64,000 bases of DNA from Paenibacillus silvisoli (GTDB taxonomy: Bacteria > Bacillota > Bacilli > Paenibacillales > Paenibacillaceae): contig NZ_CP133017.1 in assembly GCF_030866765.1 (NCBI RefSeq), positions 5,932,501 to 5,996,500 of the forward strand, given 5' to 3'. Shown piece after piece: positions 33,995-42,380 of the stretch. Below the pieces are notes generated by a model, which made no database searches, was not told the origin of the DNA, and saw nothing but the letters and a program-made list of their open reading frames with translations. Position numbers and translations under genes: made by a program. The number at the start of each line of letters is the position of its first letter. Position 1 is the first letter of the stretch.

Positions 33995-34750
33995 CTACCC
34001 GTTAACAGCCAACAATTCCCTCAACCCGACCTCCGGCACGGCAACCGGGAAATACTCCAGGCCCATGTAGCCCTCGTACCCCGCCGCATCGATCGCTTCG
34101 AAAATCCGCTCATAGTGCAGCTCGCCCGAGCTCAGCTCATGCCGGCCCGGATTGCCCGCGGCGTGAAAATGGCCGATCAGCTCCAAGTTCGGGATAATGT
34201 TCGCAAGCAGGTTGCCCTCGGTAATTTGCTGGTGATAAATATCGAACACAAGCTTCACGTTCGGGCTTCCGACTTTACGCACGATGTCAAACGCTTCCTC
34301 GGATGAAGATAAATAATAGCCTTTATGATCGACCAGCGTATTAAGCGGCTCCAGCACAAGGGTGATTCCTGCTTCCTCCAGCAGCGGCGCGCCCGCGCGC
34401 AGGCCGTCCACGATCGATTGATGCTGCGCCTCCCGCGACACGTCTGCCAGCTCCTGCCCAACAGTCGCAATCAAGGAGCGGCAGTCCAGCTGCCGAGCCG
34501 TTTCAATCGACGCCTTCAAGCCTTCCAGGAAGGCCTCCCGCATCGACGCGTCCACCAAATTCGCGTTCTTGACGCACATGGACGCGACGGTAACTCCCTG
34601 CTCGCGAACCAAGCCCGCCAGCCGTTCCACGTCCTTATCCCACCACGACCAGAACTCGATCGCATCGTACCCGATGGCACGTACCTCTTCCAAGCTTGCG
34701 AAAAAATCTTTTCCGCCGTAAACGGCATCCAAACAAACCGACAGCTTCAT
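33995..34750 (-). CDS. Hydroxypyruvate-isomerase-like TIM-barrel protein
   Basis: The protein of 251 residues resembles the hydroxypyruvate isomerase (Hyi) family: VLEPLNTLVDHKGYYLSS, LVFDIYHQQITEGNL and GHFHAAGNPGRHELSSGEL carry the Glu, Asp, His and Glu ligands. I chose the ATG at 34750 because AAAGGGAGG precedes it at 5 nt. A longer frame to 34876 adds 42 unrelated residues. It ends a four-gene operon with two Gfo/Idh/MocA enzymes and another TIM-barrel protein. Whether it isomerises hydroxypyruvate or a related keto-sugar cannot be decided here. Confidence 0.86.
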   Translation of the reverse strand: MKLSVCLDAVYGGKDFFASLEEVRAIGYDAIEFWSWWDKDVERLAGLVREQGVTVASMCVKNANLVDASMREAFLEGLKASIETARQLDCRSLIATVGQELADVSREAQHQSIVDGLRAGAPLLEEAGITLVLEPLNTLVDHKGYYLSSSEEAFDIVRKVGSPNVKLVFDIYHQQITEGNLLANIIPNLELIGHFHAAGNPGRHELSSGELHYERIFEAIDAAGYEGYMGLEYFPVAVPEVGLRELLAVNG

Positions 34751-34908
34751 AGCAGCCTCCCTTTGGCACAGCGCACTGGAATCGTTAGTCTGATGTGCAA
34801 GCTCCTTCTGGTGTCGATTATAGGACTGCTCCGCCGGACTGTAAAGGAAATAATAAAGGGCCGAGCGCCAGCGCAAACAAATGCCGCCGGAGCCCGCCCC
34901 CCATATCC

Positions 34909-35742
34909 TTAACCTTCTACGACTTCAAAAGCTTCCTTCAGCGTCCGTAGCCCTTTGCTTGCGACCTCCAATGCCGTTTGCGAGCCGAAATCCGCGATAA
35001 ACAGCTCGACGGACAAATAGCCGCGGTAGCCGGATGCATGCAGCGCCTCAGCCAATTCGCCGAGCGGACCTACGCCCTCGCCCGGGAATACGCGATCCGC
35101 ATCGGTAATGGACGCCTGATCCGGCGATGCCGGGTAATCGTTGGCATGCACGATGCCGATCTGGCTGCCGCTCAGTTGACGCAGATCCTCTATGGAGCTG
35201 CCGCCCGTGTACATGTGGAACGGATCAAGCAGCACTTGCGCTTCCGCGATGCCGGAGGCGGCCATCACTTCCTTCGCCTCGTTCACCGTCGACAGCTTGC
35301 TTGCTCTGCCCCAGAACTCCACGTACACATCGATGCCGATCTCCCGCGCAAGCGCCGTCAACTGGGCAAAATATAGCCCCATCTCGCTAAGCGACACGCT
35401 CGCCACATCGCCGAAAGGCGGCGCAGCCGCAGCGCGGCAGCCCAGCTCCGCCAGCATGCGCAGCTCGCGCTCCGCTTGCAAGAACGCCTCGGCGCGAACG
35501 GCCGGATCGGCGTCCGCCCATTTGAAGAACGCGATCGCGTTCACGAATGCGACGCCGCTGCCAGTCAGCGCTTCGCGAATTTGCTCCGGCGTACCGCCGT
35601 TCGCAAGAAACGCTTCAATTTCCGATACCCAAAGCTCGATGCCCTCATACCCTGCTTCGGCCGCTACCGCGATTTGCTCCAACACGTTCAGCTTGAACGG
35701 AAACAACGTCGAAGCGTTCAATGACGATTTGAATGGAAACAT
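34909..35742 (-). CDS. Sugar phosphate isomerase/epimerase-like TIM-barrel protein
   Basis: The 277-residue protein is in the xylose-isomerase-like TIM-barrel family. Likely ligands are E in DVYVEFWGRA, D in VLLDPFHMYTGG, H in IVHANDYPA and E in YLSVELF. A GGAGGAGG site precedes its ATG. It follows the IolW-like dehydrogenase by 18 nt. Its substrate is probably shared with the neighbouring oxidoreductases. Confidence 0.87.
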   Translation of the reverse strand: MFPFKSSLNASTLFPFKLNVLEQIAVAAEAGYEGIELWVSEIEAFLANGGTPEQIREALTGSGVAFVNAIAFFKWADADPAVRAEAFLQAERELRMLAELGCRAAAAPPFGDVASVSLSEMGLYFAQLTALAREIGIDVYVEFWGRASKLSTVNEAKEVMAASGIAEAQVLLDPFHMYTGGSSIEDLRQLSGSQIGIVHANDYPASPDQASITDADRVFPGEGVGPLGELAEALHASGYRGYLSVELFIADFGSQTALEVASKGLRTLKEAFEVVEG

Positions 35743-35760
35743 GCCTCGTTCCTCCTCCGA

Positions 35761-36816
35761 CTACAAGTTTACAGGCAGCGTTCTGCCTTCTTCGCTGCTT
35801 TGCAGCGCAAGCTCGATCAAACGGATCGCGTTTCTAGCTTCCTCCGGTTTTACGTTCAGCTCCGCTTCTCCGATAATGTGGCGGTACACGTTCTCGTAAT
35901 AGCCGGTATAATTCGAGTGAAACGTTTCGACAACGCCTTCGACATGGAGCCCGCCGACCGTCGAGTTGAGTTTTCCCCAAATTTCGCGCGGTTCGACGCC
36001 GAAGCCGCGATCGCCAGGCATGCCGCCGCCAAGCAGCGTCGCTTCCTGCGGATCAGTGCCGTATTTAACAAAAGAGCCCTTCGTGCCATGCAGCGTATAA
36101 CGAGGGTTAGCCTCGCGCACGAACTTGGACGATTTGACGCGTACCTTCAGCCGGTTGCCATAGAACAGCGTCACATCGAAATAATCATGAGCCGAAGCCC
36201 CTTCGCGCTGAATGCGCACATCGCCGTTGATCGCGTCCGGCACGCCGAACAGCGTCAGCGCCTGGTCGAAGAAGTGAACGCCTAGATCATAGAAGACGCC
36301 CGTGCCCGGAGTGGAGCCTTCGCGCCAGTTCGTCGAATGCATGACCGGATCGAAGCCGTCCCATGAGAAGGTTACATCCTTCACATCGCCGAGCATGCCT
36401 TCCTCAAGCAGCTTTTTGATCGTCAGGTAATCGCCGTCGTAGCGGCGGTTATGATACACGCTGAGCACCAGGCCTTTTTCTTTGGCAATGGCAATCAGTT
36501 CATCCGCTTCTTCCGTCGTAGGCGTAAATGGCTTTTCCACGACGACATGCTTGCCTGCCAGCAGCGCGTCTCTCGTAAACGTAAAGTGATCCGTGCTCGG
36601 CGTCGTCACGATAATGAGATCGATGCTCGGGTCCTCATAAAGGCGGCGAACGTCGTTAACGACGTTCACCCACGGATATTTTTCCTTCGAATGCGCGCTT
36701 CTGCGCTCTACAACGGCTGCCAGCTCCAAGCCCGGTACCGCATCCACGAACGGTGCGTGAAAAATGCTGCCTGCGAAGCCGTAGCCAATCAGCCCGACTC
36801 GAACGCTTTTACTCAT
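35761..36816 (-). CDS. Gfo/Idh/MocA-family oxidoreductase resembling inositol dehydrogenase IolW
   Basis: This 351-residue protein has the Rossmann motif GLIGYGFAGSIFHAPF, the EKPF motif (HVVVEKPFTPTTEEAD) and the VYHNRRYDGDYLTIKKL and YDLGVHFFDQ segments. These closely follow Bacillus subtilis IolW (YvaA), an NADP-dependent scyllo-inositol dehydrogenase, as I remember it. The ATG at 36816 has AGGGG 10 nt upstream. A longer frame adds 29 residues lacking family similarity. It lies second in the operon. The true substrate may be inositol, another polyol or a glycoside. Confidence 0.87.
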   Translation of the reverse strand: MSKSVRVGLIGYGFAGSIFHAPFVDAVPGLELAAVVERRSAHSKEKYPWVNVVNDVRRLYEDPSIDLIIVTTPSTDHFTFTRDALLAGKHVVVEKPFTPTTEEADELIAIAKEKGLVLSVYHNRRYDGDYLTIKKLLEEGMLGDVKDVTFSWDGFDPVMHSTNWREGSTPGTGVFYDLGVHFFDQALTLFGVPDAINGDVRIQREGASAHDYFDVTLFYGNRLKVRVKSSKFVREANPRYTLHGTKGSFVKYGTDPQEATLLGGGMPGDRGFGVEPREIWGKLNSTVGGLHVEGVVETFHSNYTGYYENVYRHIIGEAELNVKPEEARNAIRLIELALQSSEEGRTLPVNL

Positions 36817-36845
36817 AATCAAAATACCCCTATCTCTGTTTATTA

Positions 36846-37958
36846 TTAAGCATCCAGTTGATTGTATTTTAAGCCGACCGGCAGCGGAGCAGGACGCTCG
36901 CAAGGAGCCGTTACCGCGATATGCTTGCCGCTCGCCGCGCTGTCCAAGATGCCGAGCGTAATGTCGAGCACATGGCGGGAAAGCTCGCCGCTCGCACGGT
37001 GCGGTCTGCCGGATTGGATGGCGTACGCCATGTCGGCGACGCCGATGCCGCGGCTGTTTTTCGAGAAGCCGTGGGAGTACGGGAATTCCTTCACCGTTCC
37101 GTTCGCCTGCTGCAGGATCACTGCGCCGTCGAACATATTCGGGTCGTTAACGATCAGGTTACCCTCTGTACCGAAAATTTCAAGGCGGGGCGTATAGCCG
37201 AAGCTCTCTTTGCCGACCTGCAGCGTAGCGGATACGCCGCCGTCGAATTCAAGCAGCGCCGAAGCGTGCATCGGAGCGGTGACCGGAACCGTTTCGCCAT
37301 AGCGAGGCGATTTCGGATTCGTCACCGTGAACTCGCGGTTCACGTTGCCGATGGAGCCCGATACTTTGCGGACTGGGCCAAGCAGGTGGACGAAAGCGGT
37401 TAAATAATAAGGCGCCATATCGAACAGCGGATCCCATCCGGTTTGCAAATAGTTGTGGAATTGCGGATGCATCGCATCGTAAGCATTGCCCATAATAATC
37501 AATCCGCTTGCCGCATACGGCGTGCCGATCCAGCCGTCTTCGATCAGCTTGCGGCTCGTTTGCAAGCCGGCTCCGAGGAACGTGTCCGGCGCGATGCCGA
37601 CGCGCAGCCCTTTTTCATTCGCCAGCTGCAGAACGCGGTCCGCATCTTCGCGCGTAAGCGCAAAAGGCTTCTCCGCATACACATGCTTGCCGGCGTTAAG
37701 GATCTGCAGATTCACTTCCGTATGAACGGTAGGAGAAGTCAGGTTGATGACGATTTCAATTTCAGGGATCGCAAGGAGCTCTTCAACGGAGCACGCTCTC
37801 GGAACGCCGAATTCTTCCGCGCGTTTCTTTGCAGCCTCTACGAACAAGTCCGCGATTGCGACGACTTCCAGTGTGCCGCTGAACATGCCGGTGCAATTTT
37901 CCAAGTAAATGCCGCTAATTGCGCCGCTGCCGATAATACCTACTTTCGTTTTACGCAT
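36846..37958 (-). CDS. Gfo/Idh/MocA-family oxidoreductase
   Basis: The 370-residue protein starts with KVGIIGSGAISGIYLENC, a standard Rossmann motif, and has HVYAEKPFALTREDAD and FDMAPYYLTAFVHLLG in the catalytic domain. It heads the operon Gfo, IolW-like, TIM barrel, Hyi-like. Two such dehydrogenases in a row suggest oxidation of one position and later reduction of another, as in epimerisation or inositol interconversion. AGGA lies 7 nt upstream of an adjoining AAGGTGG near the ATG. Confidence 0.9.
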   Translation of the reverse strand: MRKTKVGIIGSGAISGIYLENCTGMFSGTLEVVAIADLFVEAAKKRAEEFGVPRACSVEELLAIPEIEIVINLTSPTVHTEVNLQILNAGKHVYAEKPFALTREDADRVLQLANEKGLRVGIAPDTFLGAGLQTSRKLIEDGWIGTPYAASGLIIMGNAYDAMHPQFHNYLQTGWDPLFDMAPYYLTAFVHLLGPVRKVSGSIGNVNREFTVTNPKSPRYGETVPVTAPMHASALLEFDGGVSATLQVGKESFGYTPRLEIFGTEGNLIVNDPNMFDGAVILQQANGTVKEFPYSHGFSKNSRGIGVADMAYAIQSGRPHRASGELSRHVLDITLGILDSAASGKHIAVTAPCERPAPLPVGLKYNQLDA

Positions 37959-38186
37959 ACATCCACCTTTCCTGATGCAAGACCATAGGTTTATTCTATT
38001 AAACTTTCACCTGTTCAACTTCTCCCTCCATGTCCCTATCTCCTGCTTGAAATCGACTCAAAAATTTGGGATTGGCCGCATTTTATTTTCCCTGTTCTAG
38101 TATGGTAAAGTTTGAATTAGCAATGTAGAGATGGTTGCGGAAAAATCGCGCCTGGCGGCAGGTCCGCCTACGGGGAGGCAAGGAAG

Positions 38187-39032
38187 ATGGGTTTGGAGCG
38201 AAATTTTCAGCTGCGGTGCAGCGACGGTTCGGAACGGCACGCCATGGCATGGACGCCTCCGGATGAGCAGCCGGTAAAAGCCGTCGTTTGCCTCGTCCAT
38301 GGGATGGGCGAGCATGTCGGCCGGTACCGGCATGTCGCGGAAATGTTTACCGAGGACGGTTACGCCGTCTTCGGATTCGACCAGCTCGGTCATGGGCAGA
38401 CGGAGGGCCGACGGGGCCATACGCCTTCCTTTGAAGCGCTGCTGATCGGCGTCGATGCGATGCTGGCCGAGGCGAGGCAGCGGTTTCCGGGCTTGCCGCT
38501 GTTTCTGTACGGACACAGCATGGGCGGCAACGTCACCTTGAATTACGCGCTGCGGCGGAAGCCGAAGCTGGACGGCGTCATCGTAACGGGGCCTTGGCTG
38601 ATGCTCGCCTTCAATCCGCCTCCGCTTCAGCTGCTCATCGCCCGGATCGTAAACCGGCTGTTCCCGACGTACTCGAACAATCGGCCGATGGTCGGCGACC
38701 ATTTGACCTCCGATCCCGTCATGATCAAACGGTATCAGGAGGACCCGCTCGGCCACGGCAACATTACCGCCCGCTTCTTCCTCAGCGTGCAGCAGGCCGG
38801 CCTATGGGCGCTCAAGCATGCGGCGGAGTGGCGGCTGCCGCTTCTGCTGCTGCACGGCGGCACCGACAAGGTCACTTCCATTAAGGCGAGCCGGCAGTTT
38901 GCCGAAGCCGCAGGCAAAAGCTGCTCTTTCATGGAGTGGCCGGGGATGAAGCATGAGCTCCACAACGAGCTCGACCGCGACGCCGTGTTCGACGTCGTGA
39001 GAGAATGGCTCGATAAGCGCCTCGCGAAATAG
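38187..39032 (+). CDS. Alpha/beta hydrolase of the monoacylglycerol lipase/lysophospholipase type
   Basis: The 281-residue protein has the Hydrolase_4 fold: oxyanion segment VCLVHGMGEHVGRY, nucleophile S111 in YGHSMGGN, acid D227 in LLHGGTDKVTS and base H256 in GMKHELHNE. These fit a serine hydrolase acting on monoacylglycerol or lysophospholipid esters. There is no signal peptide, so it is cytoplasmic. It is a single-gene unit transcribed away from the Gfo operon, with its own terminator. Confidence 0.92.
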   Translation: MGLERNFQLRCSDGSERHAMAWTPPDEQPVKAVVCLVHGMGEHVGRYRHVAEMFTEDGYAVFGFDQLGHGQTEGRRGHTPSFEALLIGVDAMLAEARQRFPGLPLFLYGHSMGGNVTLNYALRRKPKLDGVIVTGPWLMLAFNPPPLQLLIARIVNRLFPTYSNNRPMVGDHLTSDPVMIKRYQEDPLGHGNITARFFLSVQQAGLWALKHAAEWRLPLLLLHGGTDKVTSIKASRQFAEAAGKSCSFMEWPGMKHELHNELDRDAVFDVVREWLDKRLAK

Positions 39033-39038
39033 GAGCTC

Positions 39039-39070
39039 GCTCGCCGCCGTAATGGCGGCGGGCTTTTTTT
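39039..39070 (+). terminator. Rho-independent terminator after the alpha/beta hydrolase gene
   Basis: GCTCGCCGCC and GGCGGCGGGC form a 10-bp stem with one G-T pair and a 5-nt loop, followed by TTTTTTT. Confidence 0.9.
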
Positions 39071-39100
39071 GCGCCCGAACGCCGATTGTCGGCTGTGGCG

Positions 39101-39287
39101 GCTAACGAACCCCAGAAGCGCTATTTCGCCGAATTCGGTGGCTTCCGGAAGCTAACGAACTCCAGAAGCGTTATTATGCGGGAAATAGGAGGAAAACGCC
39201 TGATTTTCGCAAAATAGCGTCACCTGAGTTCGTTAGCTCTGGAAATGGCGTATTTTCGGGCAAATAAGCTCTATACGATTCGTTAGC
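39101..39287. repeat. 187-bp four-unit element, copy B
   Basis: Direct units start at 39101 and 39151 and inverted units end at 39237 and 39287 (offsets 0, 50, 136, 186). The right-end unit carries CTATACGATTCGTTAG, as in copies A and D. The second unit has intact TAACG and CGTTA arms. The element lies between two converging terminators in the 312-bp gap 39033-39344. Confidence 0.87.
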
Positions 39288-39301
39288 CCATCCGGAAACT
39301 A

Positions 39302-39339
39302 ATAAAAAGAGCAGAGGCGTGATCACGCCCTCTGCTCTT
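39302..39339 (-). terminator. Rho-independent terminator after the importer ATPase gene
   Basis: On the minus strand AGAGCAGAGG and CCTCTGCTCT-type arms enclose GCGTGATCACGC and are followed by TTTTTATT. It ends the binding protein/permease/ATPase operon. Confidence 0.88.
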
Positions 39340-39344
39340 CTCTA

Positions 39345-40139
39345 TTAGCCAAGCACAATCCGATCGTCCGCCAGCTGACGGCCGCTGATGCGCTCGAACT
39401 CGCCGAGCAGCTGCGGTACCGTCAGGTCGCGCTTGCGCGACTCCGGAATGTCCAAAATAATGCGGCCCTTATCCATCATGATCAGACGGTTGCCGAGACG
39501 AATCGCCTGCTCCATGTTATGCGTGACCATCAGCGTCGTCAGGCTCATGTCGCGGACGATTTCCTCCGTCAAATCCGTGATGAGCTCGGCGCGAGCCGGG
39601 TCAAGCGCCGCCGTGTGCTCGTCCAGCAGCAAAATTTGCGGCTGCGTGAACGTCGCCATCAGCAGGCTGAGCGCCTGCCGCTCCCCGCCGGACAGCAAGC
39701 CGACCTTCGCGCTCATCCGGTCTTCGAGCCGGATGCCGAGACGCGACAGCTGCTCGCGGAACAGCTTCCGCTTCGCGGCGTTGGCGCCCCAGCCGAAGCC
39801 CCGCGTTTTACCGCGTTTATAGGCCATCGACAGGTTCTCCTCGATGGACATCGTCGGCGCGGTACCCGCCATCGGATCCTGGAACACGCGTCCGATCCAG
39901 CGGCTGCGCGCATGCTCAGGCAAGTGGTGGATCGTCTTGCCTCCGATGCGCACTTCGCCGATATCCGGCTTCATGACGCCGGAAATAATGTTCATCAGCG
40001 TCGATTTGCCCGCGCCGTTACTGCCGATAACGGTAACGAAATCGCCCGGCTCCAGCTTCAGCTGAATGTTCATGAGCGCGATTTTTTCATCCGGCGTTCC
40101 CGGGTTAAACAGCTTTGAAACTTGCGAAATGTCCAACAT
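39345..40139 (-). CDS. ABC importer ATP-binding protein
   Basis: The 264-residue ATPase has Walker A GSNGAGKST, signature LLSGGERQALSLLMA, Walker B ILLLDEHTAALDP and switch histidine in MVTHNMEQAIRLG. It drives uptake through the LivH/RbsC-type permease upstream, with which it shares a TAATG stop/start. Together with the ABC_sub_bind-type lipoprotein it forms a complete importer like the TrpXYZ systems of streptococci. The ligand is not known. Confidence 0.92.
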   Translation of the reverse strand: MLDISQVSKLFNPGTPDEKIALMNIQLKLEPGDFVTVIGSNGAGKSTLMNIISGVMKPDIGEVRIGGKTIHHLPEHARSRWIGRVFQDPMAGTAPTMSIEENLSMAYKRGKTRGFGWGANAAKRKLFREQLSRLGIRLEDRMSAKVGLLSGGERQALSLLMATFTQPQILLLDEHTAALDPARAELITDLTEEIVRDMSLTTLMVTHNMEQAIRLGNRLIMMDKGRIILDIPESRKRDLTVPQLLGEFERISGRQLADDRIVLG

Positions 40140-41062
40140 TACGAACGACCTCCCTGACTGCCGGCCGCGGAAAGCATCTCCTGCGTGCGCCTGCGCGCGA
40201 CGGCCCTTTGTTTCATCGAACGCCGAACGGTTGGAATGACCAGCGCCGCAACGACGATAACGGCTGTAATCAGCTTCAGATCGGACGTATCCAGGAACTC
40301 CACGCGAAGCGCGAGCGCCACGATAATCCGGTAAACGATCGAGCCGAGGATAACGGCAAGCGTCGCGCGGAACACGCCTTTAACGCCAAAAACAGCTTCC
40401 CCGATAATAACCGATGCCAAGCCGAGAACGATCGTACCGACGCCCATCGACATGTCCGCGAAGCCGGATTGCTGCGCGATCATGGCGCCGGACACCGCGA
40501 CGAGACCGTTGGAAAGGCTGACGCCGATGATTTTCGTCGTATCCGTGTTGGCGCCCAGGCTGCGAATCATCCGCGCGTTATCGCCGGTCGCCCGCAGCGC
40601 AAGCCCAAGATCCGTGTGCAGAAACCCGTCCAGCAGCAGCTTTACAAGGACAACGACGATAGCGAGCACGATCAGATAAAGAGCCGTGTTTTCCTCAATG
40701 GACGTAAACAGCGTGTCGGTATTCACGAGCGAAATGTTCGGCTTCCCCATGATCCGCATATTGACGGAATAGAGCGCGATCATCATCAAAATACCGGCAA
40801 GCAGCCCGTTTACTTTGCCCTTCGTATGAAGCAGACCCGTAACGGCGCCTGCCGCCAAGCCGCAGCCGAATGCGCAAATCGTCGCCAGCAGCGGACTGCT
40901 GCCGTTCGAGATCATTACCGCCGCCACCGCGCCGCCTGTCGTGAAGCTGGCATCTACGGTCAGGTCCGGAAAGTCCAAAATTCGAAACGTAATATACACC
41001 CCGATTGCCATCAAGGCATACAGCAGACCGAGCTCGATCGCTCCGGTCATCGATTGCAACAT
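40139..41062 (-). CDS. ABC importer permease (BPD_transp_2 family)
   Basis: The membrane subunit of 307 residues begins MLQSMTGAIELGLLYALMAI and has about eight hydrophobic segments. I chose the ATG at 41062 because AAGGGGAGG precedes it. A longer frame to 41116 adds 18 polar residues. It lies between the binding lipoprotein and the ATPase. The family is related to LivH/RbsC and not to the CUT1 permeases elsewhere in the window. Confidence 0.92.
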   Translation of the reverse strand: MLQSMTGAIELGLLYALMAIGVYITFRILDFPDLTVDASFTTGGAVAAVMISNGSSPLLATICAFGCGLAAGAVTGLLHTKGKVNGLLAGILMMIALYSVNMRIMGKPNISLVNTDTLFTSIEENTALYLIVLAIVVVLVKLLLDGFLHTDLGLALRATGDNARMIRSLGANTDTTKIIGVSLSNGLVAVSGAMIAQQSGFADMSMGVGTIVLGLASVIIGEAVFGVKGVFRATLAVILGSIVYRIIVALALRVEFLDTSDLKLITAVIVVAALVIPTVRRSMKQRAVARRRTQEMLSAAGSQGGRS

Positions 41063-41134
41063 GATTCTCGCCTCCCCTTGAAAATGAAAACGGAGTGAGC
41101 GACAGCAATCGCCCACCCCGTCATTCTAGTTATG

Positions 41135-42175
41135 TTATTGAATGATGTTGTTCGCTTGGTCTTTCACTTCGTTCTTCATGTCGTCCGTTACGGTGATGCC
41201 TTGCGCTTCAGCCGCCTTCAGGTTCATGATCAGATCCAGCTTGTCGGGTACCGTTACTTTCATGTCGCCGACTTTCTTGCCGTTCTTCAGAATATCAACC
41301 GCCATTTGGCCGACTTGGTAGCCGTGGTCGTAGTATTTGAAGCCGACTGTCGCAAAAGCACCCTTCTCAACCGTATCGCGGTCGCTCGAGAAGAACGGAA
41401 GCTTGTTGTCGTTCGCCACTTTGATGATGGAATCGACGGAGCTTACTACCGTGTTGTCGAGTGCGATGTAGAGGGCGTCCGCGCGTCCAACGAGCGACTC
41501 AGCCGCCTGCTTCACCTCGGAAGTCGCCGCCGCAGGTGCTTTCTCCAGCTTGATGCCGTGTGCCGATAGCGCTTTTTCCGCAAGGTCAGCCATGATGACC
41601 GCATTCGGTTCGCCTTCGTTGATGACCATGCCGACCGTCTTCACGTTCGTGAAGTTCTTCGCGACGAAATCCATCAGCTGCGTAATTGCCGCAGGGTTCG
41701 TGTCGGATGCGCCGGATACGTTGCCGCCTGGCTTGTCGAGGTTGGTTACGATTTTAGCTGCGAGCGGGTCTGTAACCGCTGCGAACAGTACCGGGTTATC
41801 TTTCTCTTCTTGCACGACCGCAAGCGCGGATGGCGTTGCGATGCCAAGTACGAGATCATAATCTTTGGATGCGATCTTTTGCGCGATGGAAAGATTATTG
41901 CTGGAGTCCGCTTGCGCGTTGTTCATATCAACCTTCAGGTTGTCGCCTTCCGTAATGCCGGCATCCTTCAGCGCGGCCAGGAAGCCTTCGCGCGTAGCGT
42001 CTAGCGACGGGTGTTCAACATACTGCGAAATCGCGATGGAATAGCTTTTGGAATCTGCCGAATTGCCGGAACCGGACGAATTGGAATTGTCGTTCTTCGC
42101 TCCGCAGCCTGTTACGGCTACGAGCGCCGCTGCAGAAACCAGGAGAGTTGCAAGCATCTTTTTCTTCACAATCAT
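41135..42175 (-). CDS. ABC transporter substrate-binding lipoprotein (ABC_sub_bind, PF04392 type)
   Basis: The 346-residue protein has a lipoprotein signal with lipobox VTGC (C24), an S/N/G-rich linker, and a periplasmic-binding fold typical of the TrpX/YtsX-like family (YSIAISQYVEHPSLDATREG, YDLVLGIATPSALAV, ALYIALDNTVVSSVDSI). It is the first gene of the importer operon. Relatives bind aromatic amino acids or related small molecules in some species. That cannot be transferred here with confidence. Confidence 0.92.
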   Translation of the reverse strand: MIVKKKMLATLLVSAAALVAVTGCGAKNDNSNSSGSGNSADSKSYSIAISQYVEHPSLDATREGFLAALKDAGITEGDNLKVDMNNAQADSSNNLSIAQKIASKDYDLVLGIATPSALAVVQEEKDNPVLFAAVTDPLAAKIVTNLDKPGGNVSGASDTNPAAITQLMDFVAKNFTNVKTVGMVINEGEPNAVIMADLAEKALSAHGIKLEKAPAAATSEVKQAAESLVGRADALYIALDNTVVSSVDSIIKVANDNKLPFFSSDRDTVEKGAFATVGFKYYDHGYQVGQMAVDILKNGKKVGDMKVTVPDKLDLIMNLKAAEAQGITVTDDMKNEVKDQANNIIQ

Positions 42176-42207
42176 TTCCCCTTCTCATCTTGTTTGTCTA
42201 CTAACCA

Positions 42208-42240
42208 CGTTAACGCTACTATGCTTTCATCCATGAAAGC
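42208..42240. promoter_or_regulatory. Palindromes in the leader of the importer operon
   Basis: A perfect palindrome CGTTAACG lies at 42208-42215, and an 8-bp inverted repeat GCTTTCAT, CC, ATGAAAGC at 42223-42240. Both stand between the predicted -10 box and the start codon of the binding-protein gene. They could be repressor operators or a small 5' hairpin. There is no T-box or other riboswitch of recognisable size. Confidence 0.45.
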
Positions 42241-42257
42241 GTCAAAGAGTTAACCTT

Positions 42258-42287
42258 ATTTTAATAGGAGAGACACATTTTCGTCAA
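42258..42287 (-). promoter_or_regulatory. SigA-type promoter of the importer operon
   Basis: On the minus strand TTGACG (42287-42282) and TAAAAT (42263-42258) are separated by 18 bp, 83 bp upstream of the binding-protein start codon. Confidence 0.6.
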
Positions 42288-42323
42288 TTTATTGACACCA
42301 TATCGGAATTATAAATTTTTACC

Positions 42324-42362
42324 TAAAAAGAAACCGCCCGGTGCGAGTAAGCACCAGGCGGT
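42324..42362 (-). terminator. Rho-independent terminator after the TerC gene
   Basis: On the minus strand ACCGCCTGGTGC and GCACCGGGCGGT form a 12-bp stem followed by TTCTTTTT. Confidence 0.88.
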
Positions 42363-42380
42363 CTTTGGAAGCTGCGATGA

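Noticed and set aside
42176..42330. T-box riboswitch upstream of the TrpX-like binding protein
   Set aside because: The leader from the predicted promoter is only about 80 nt and lacks the T-box sequence and an antiterminator.
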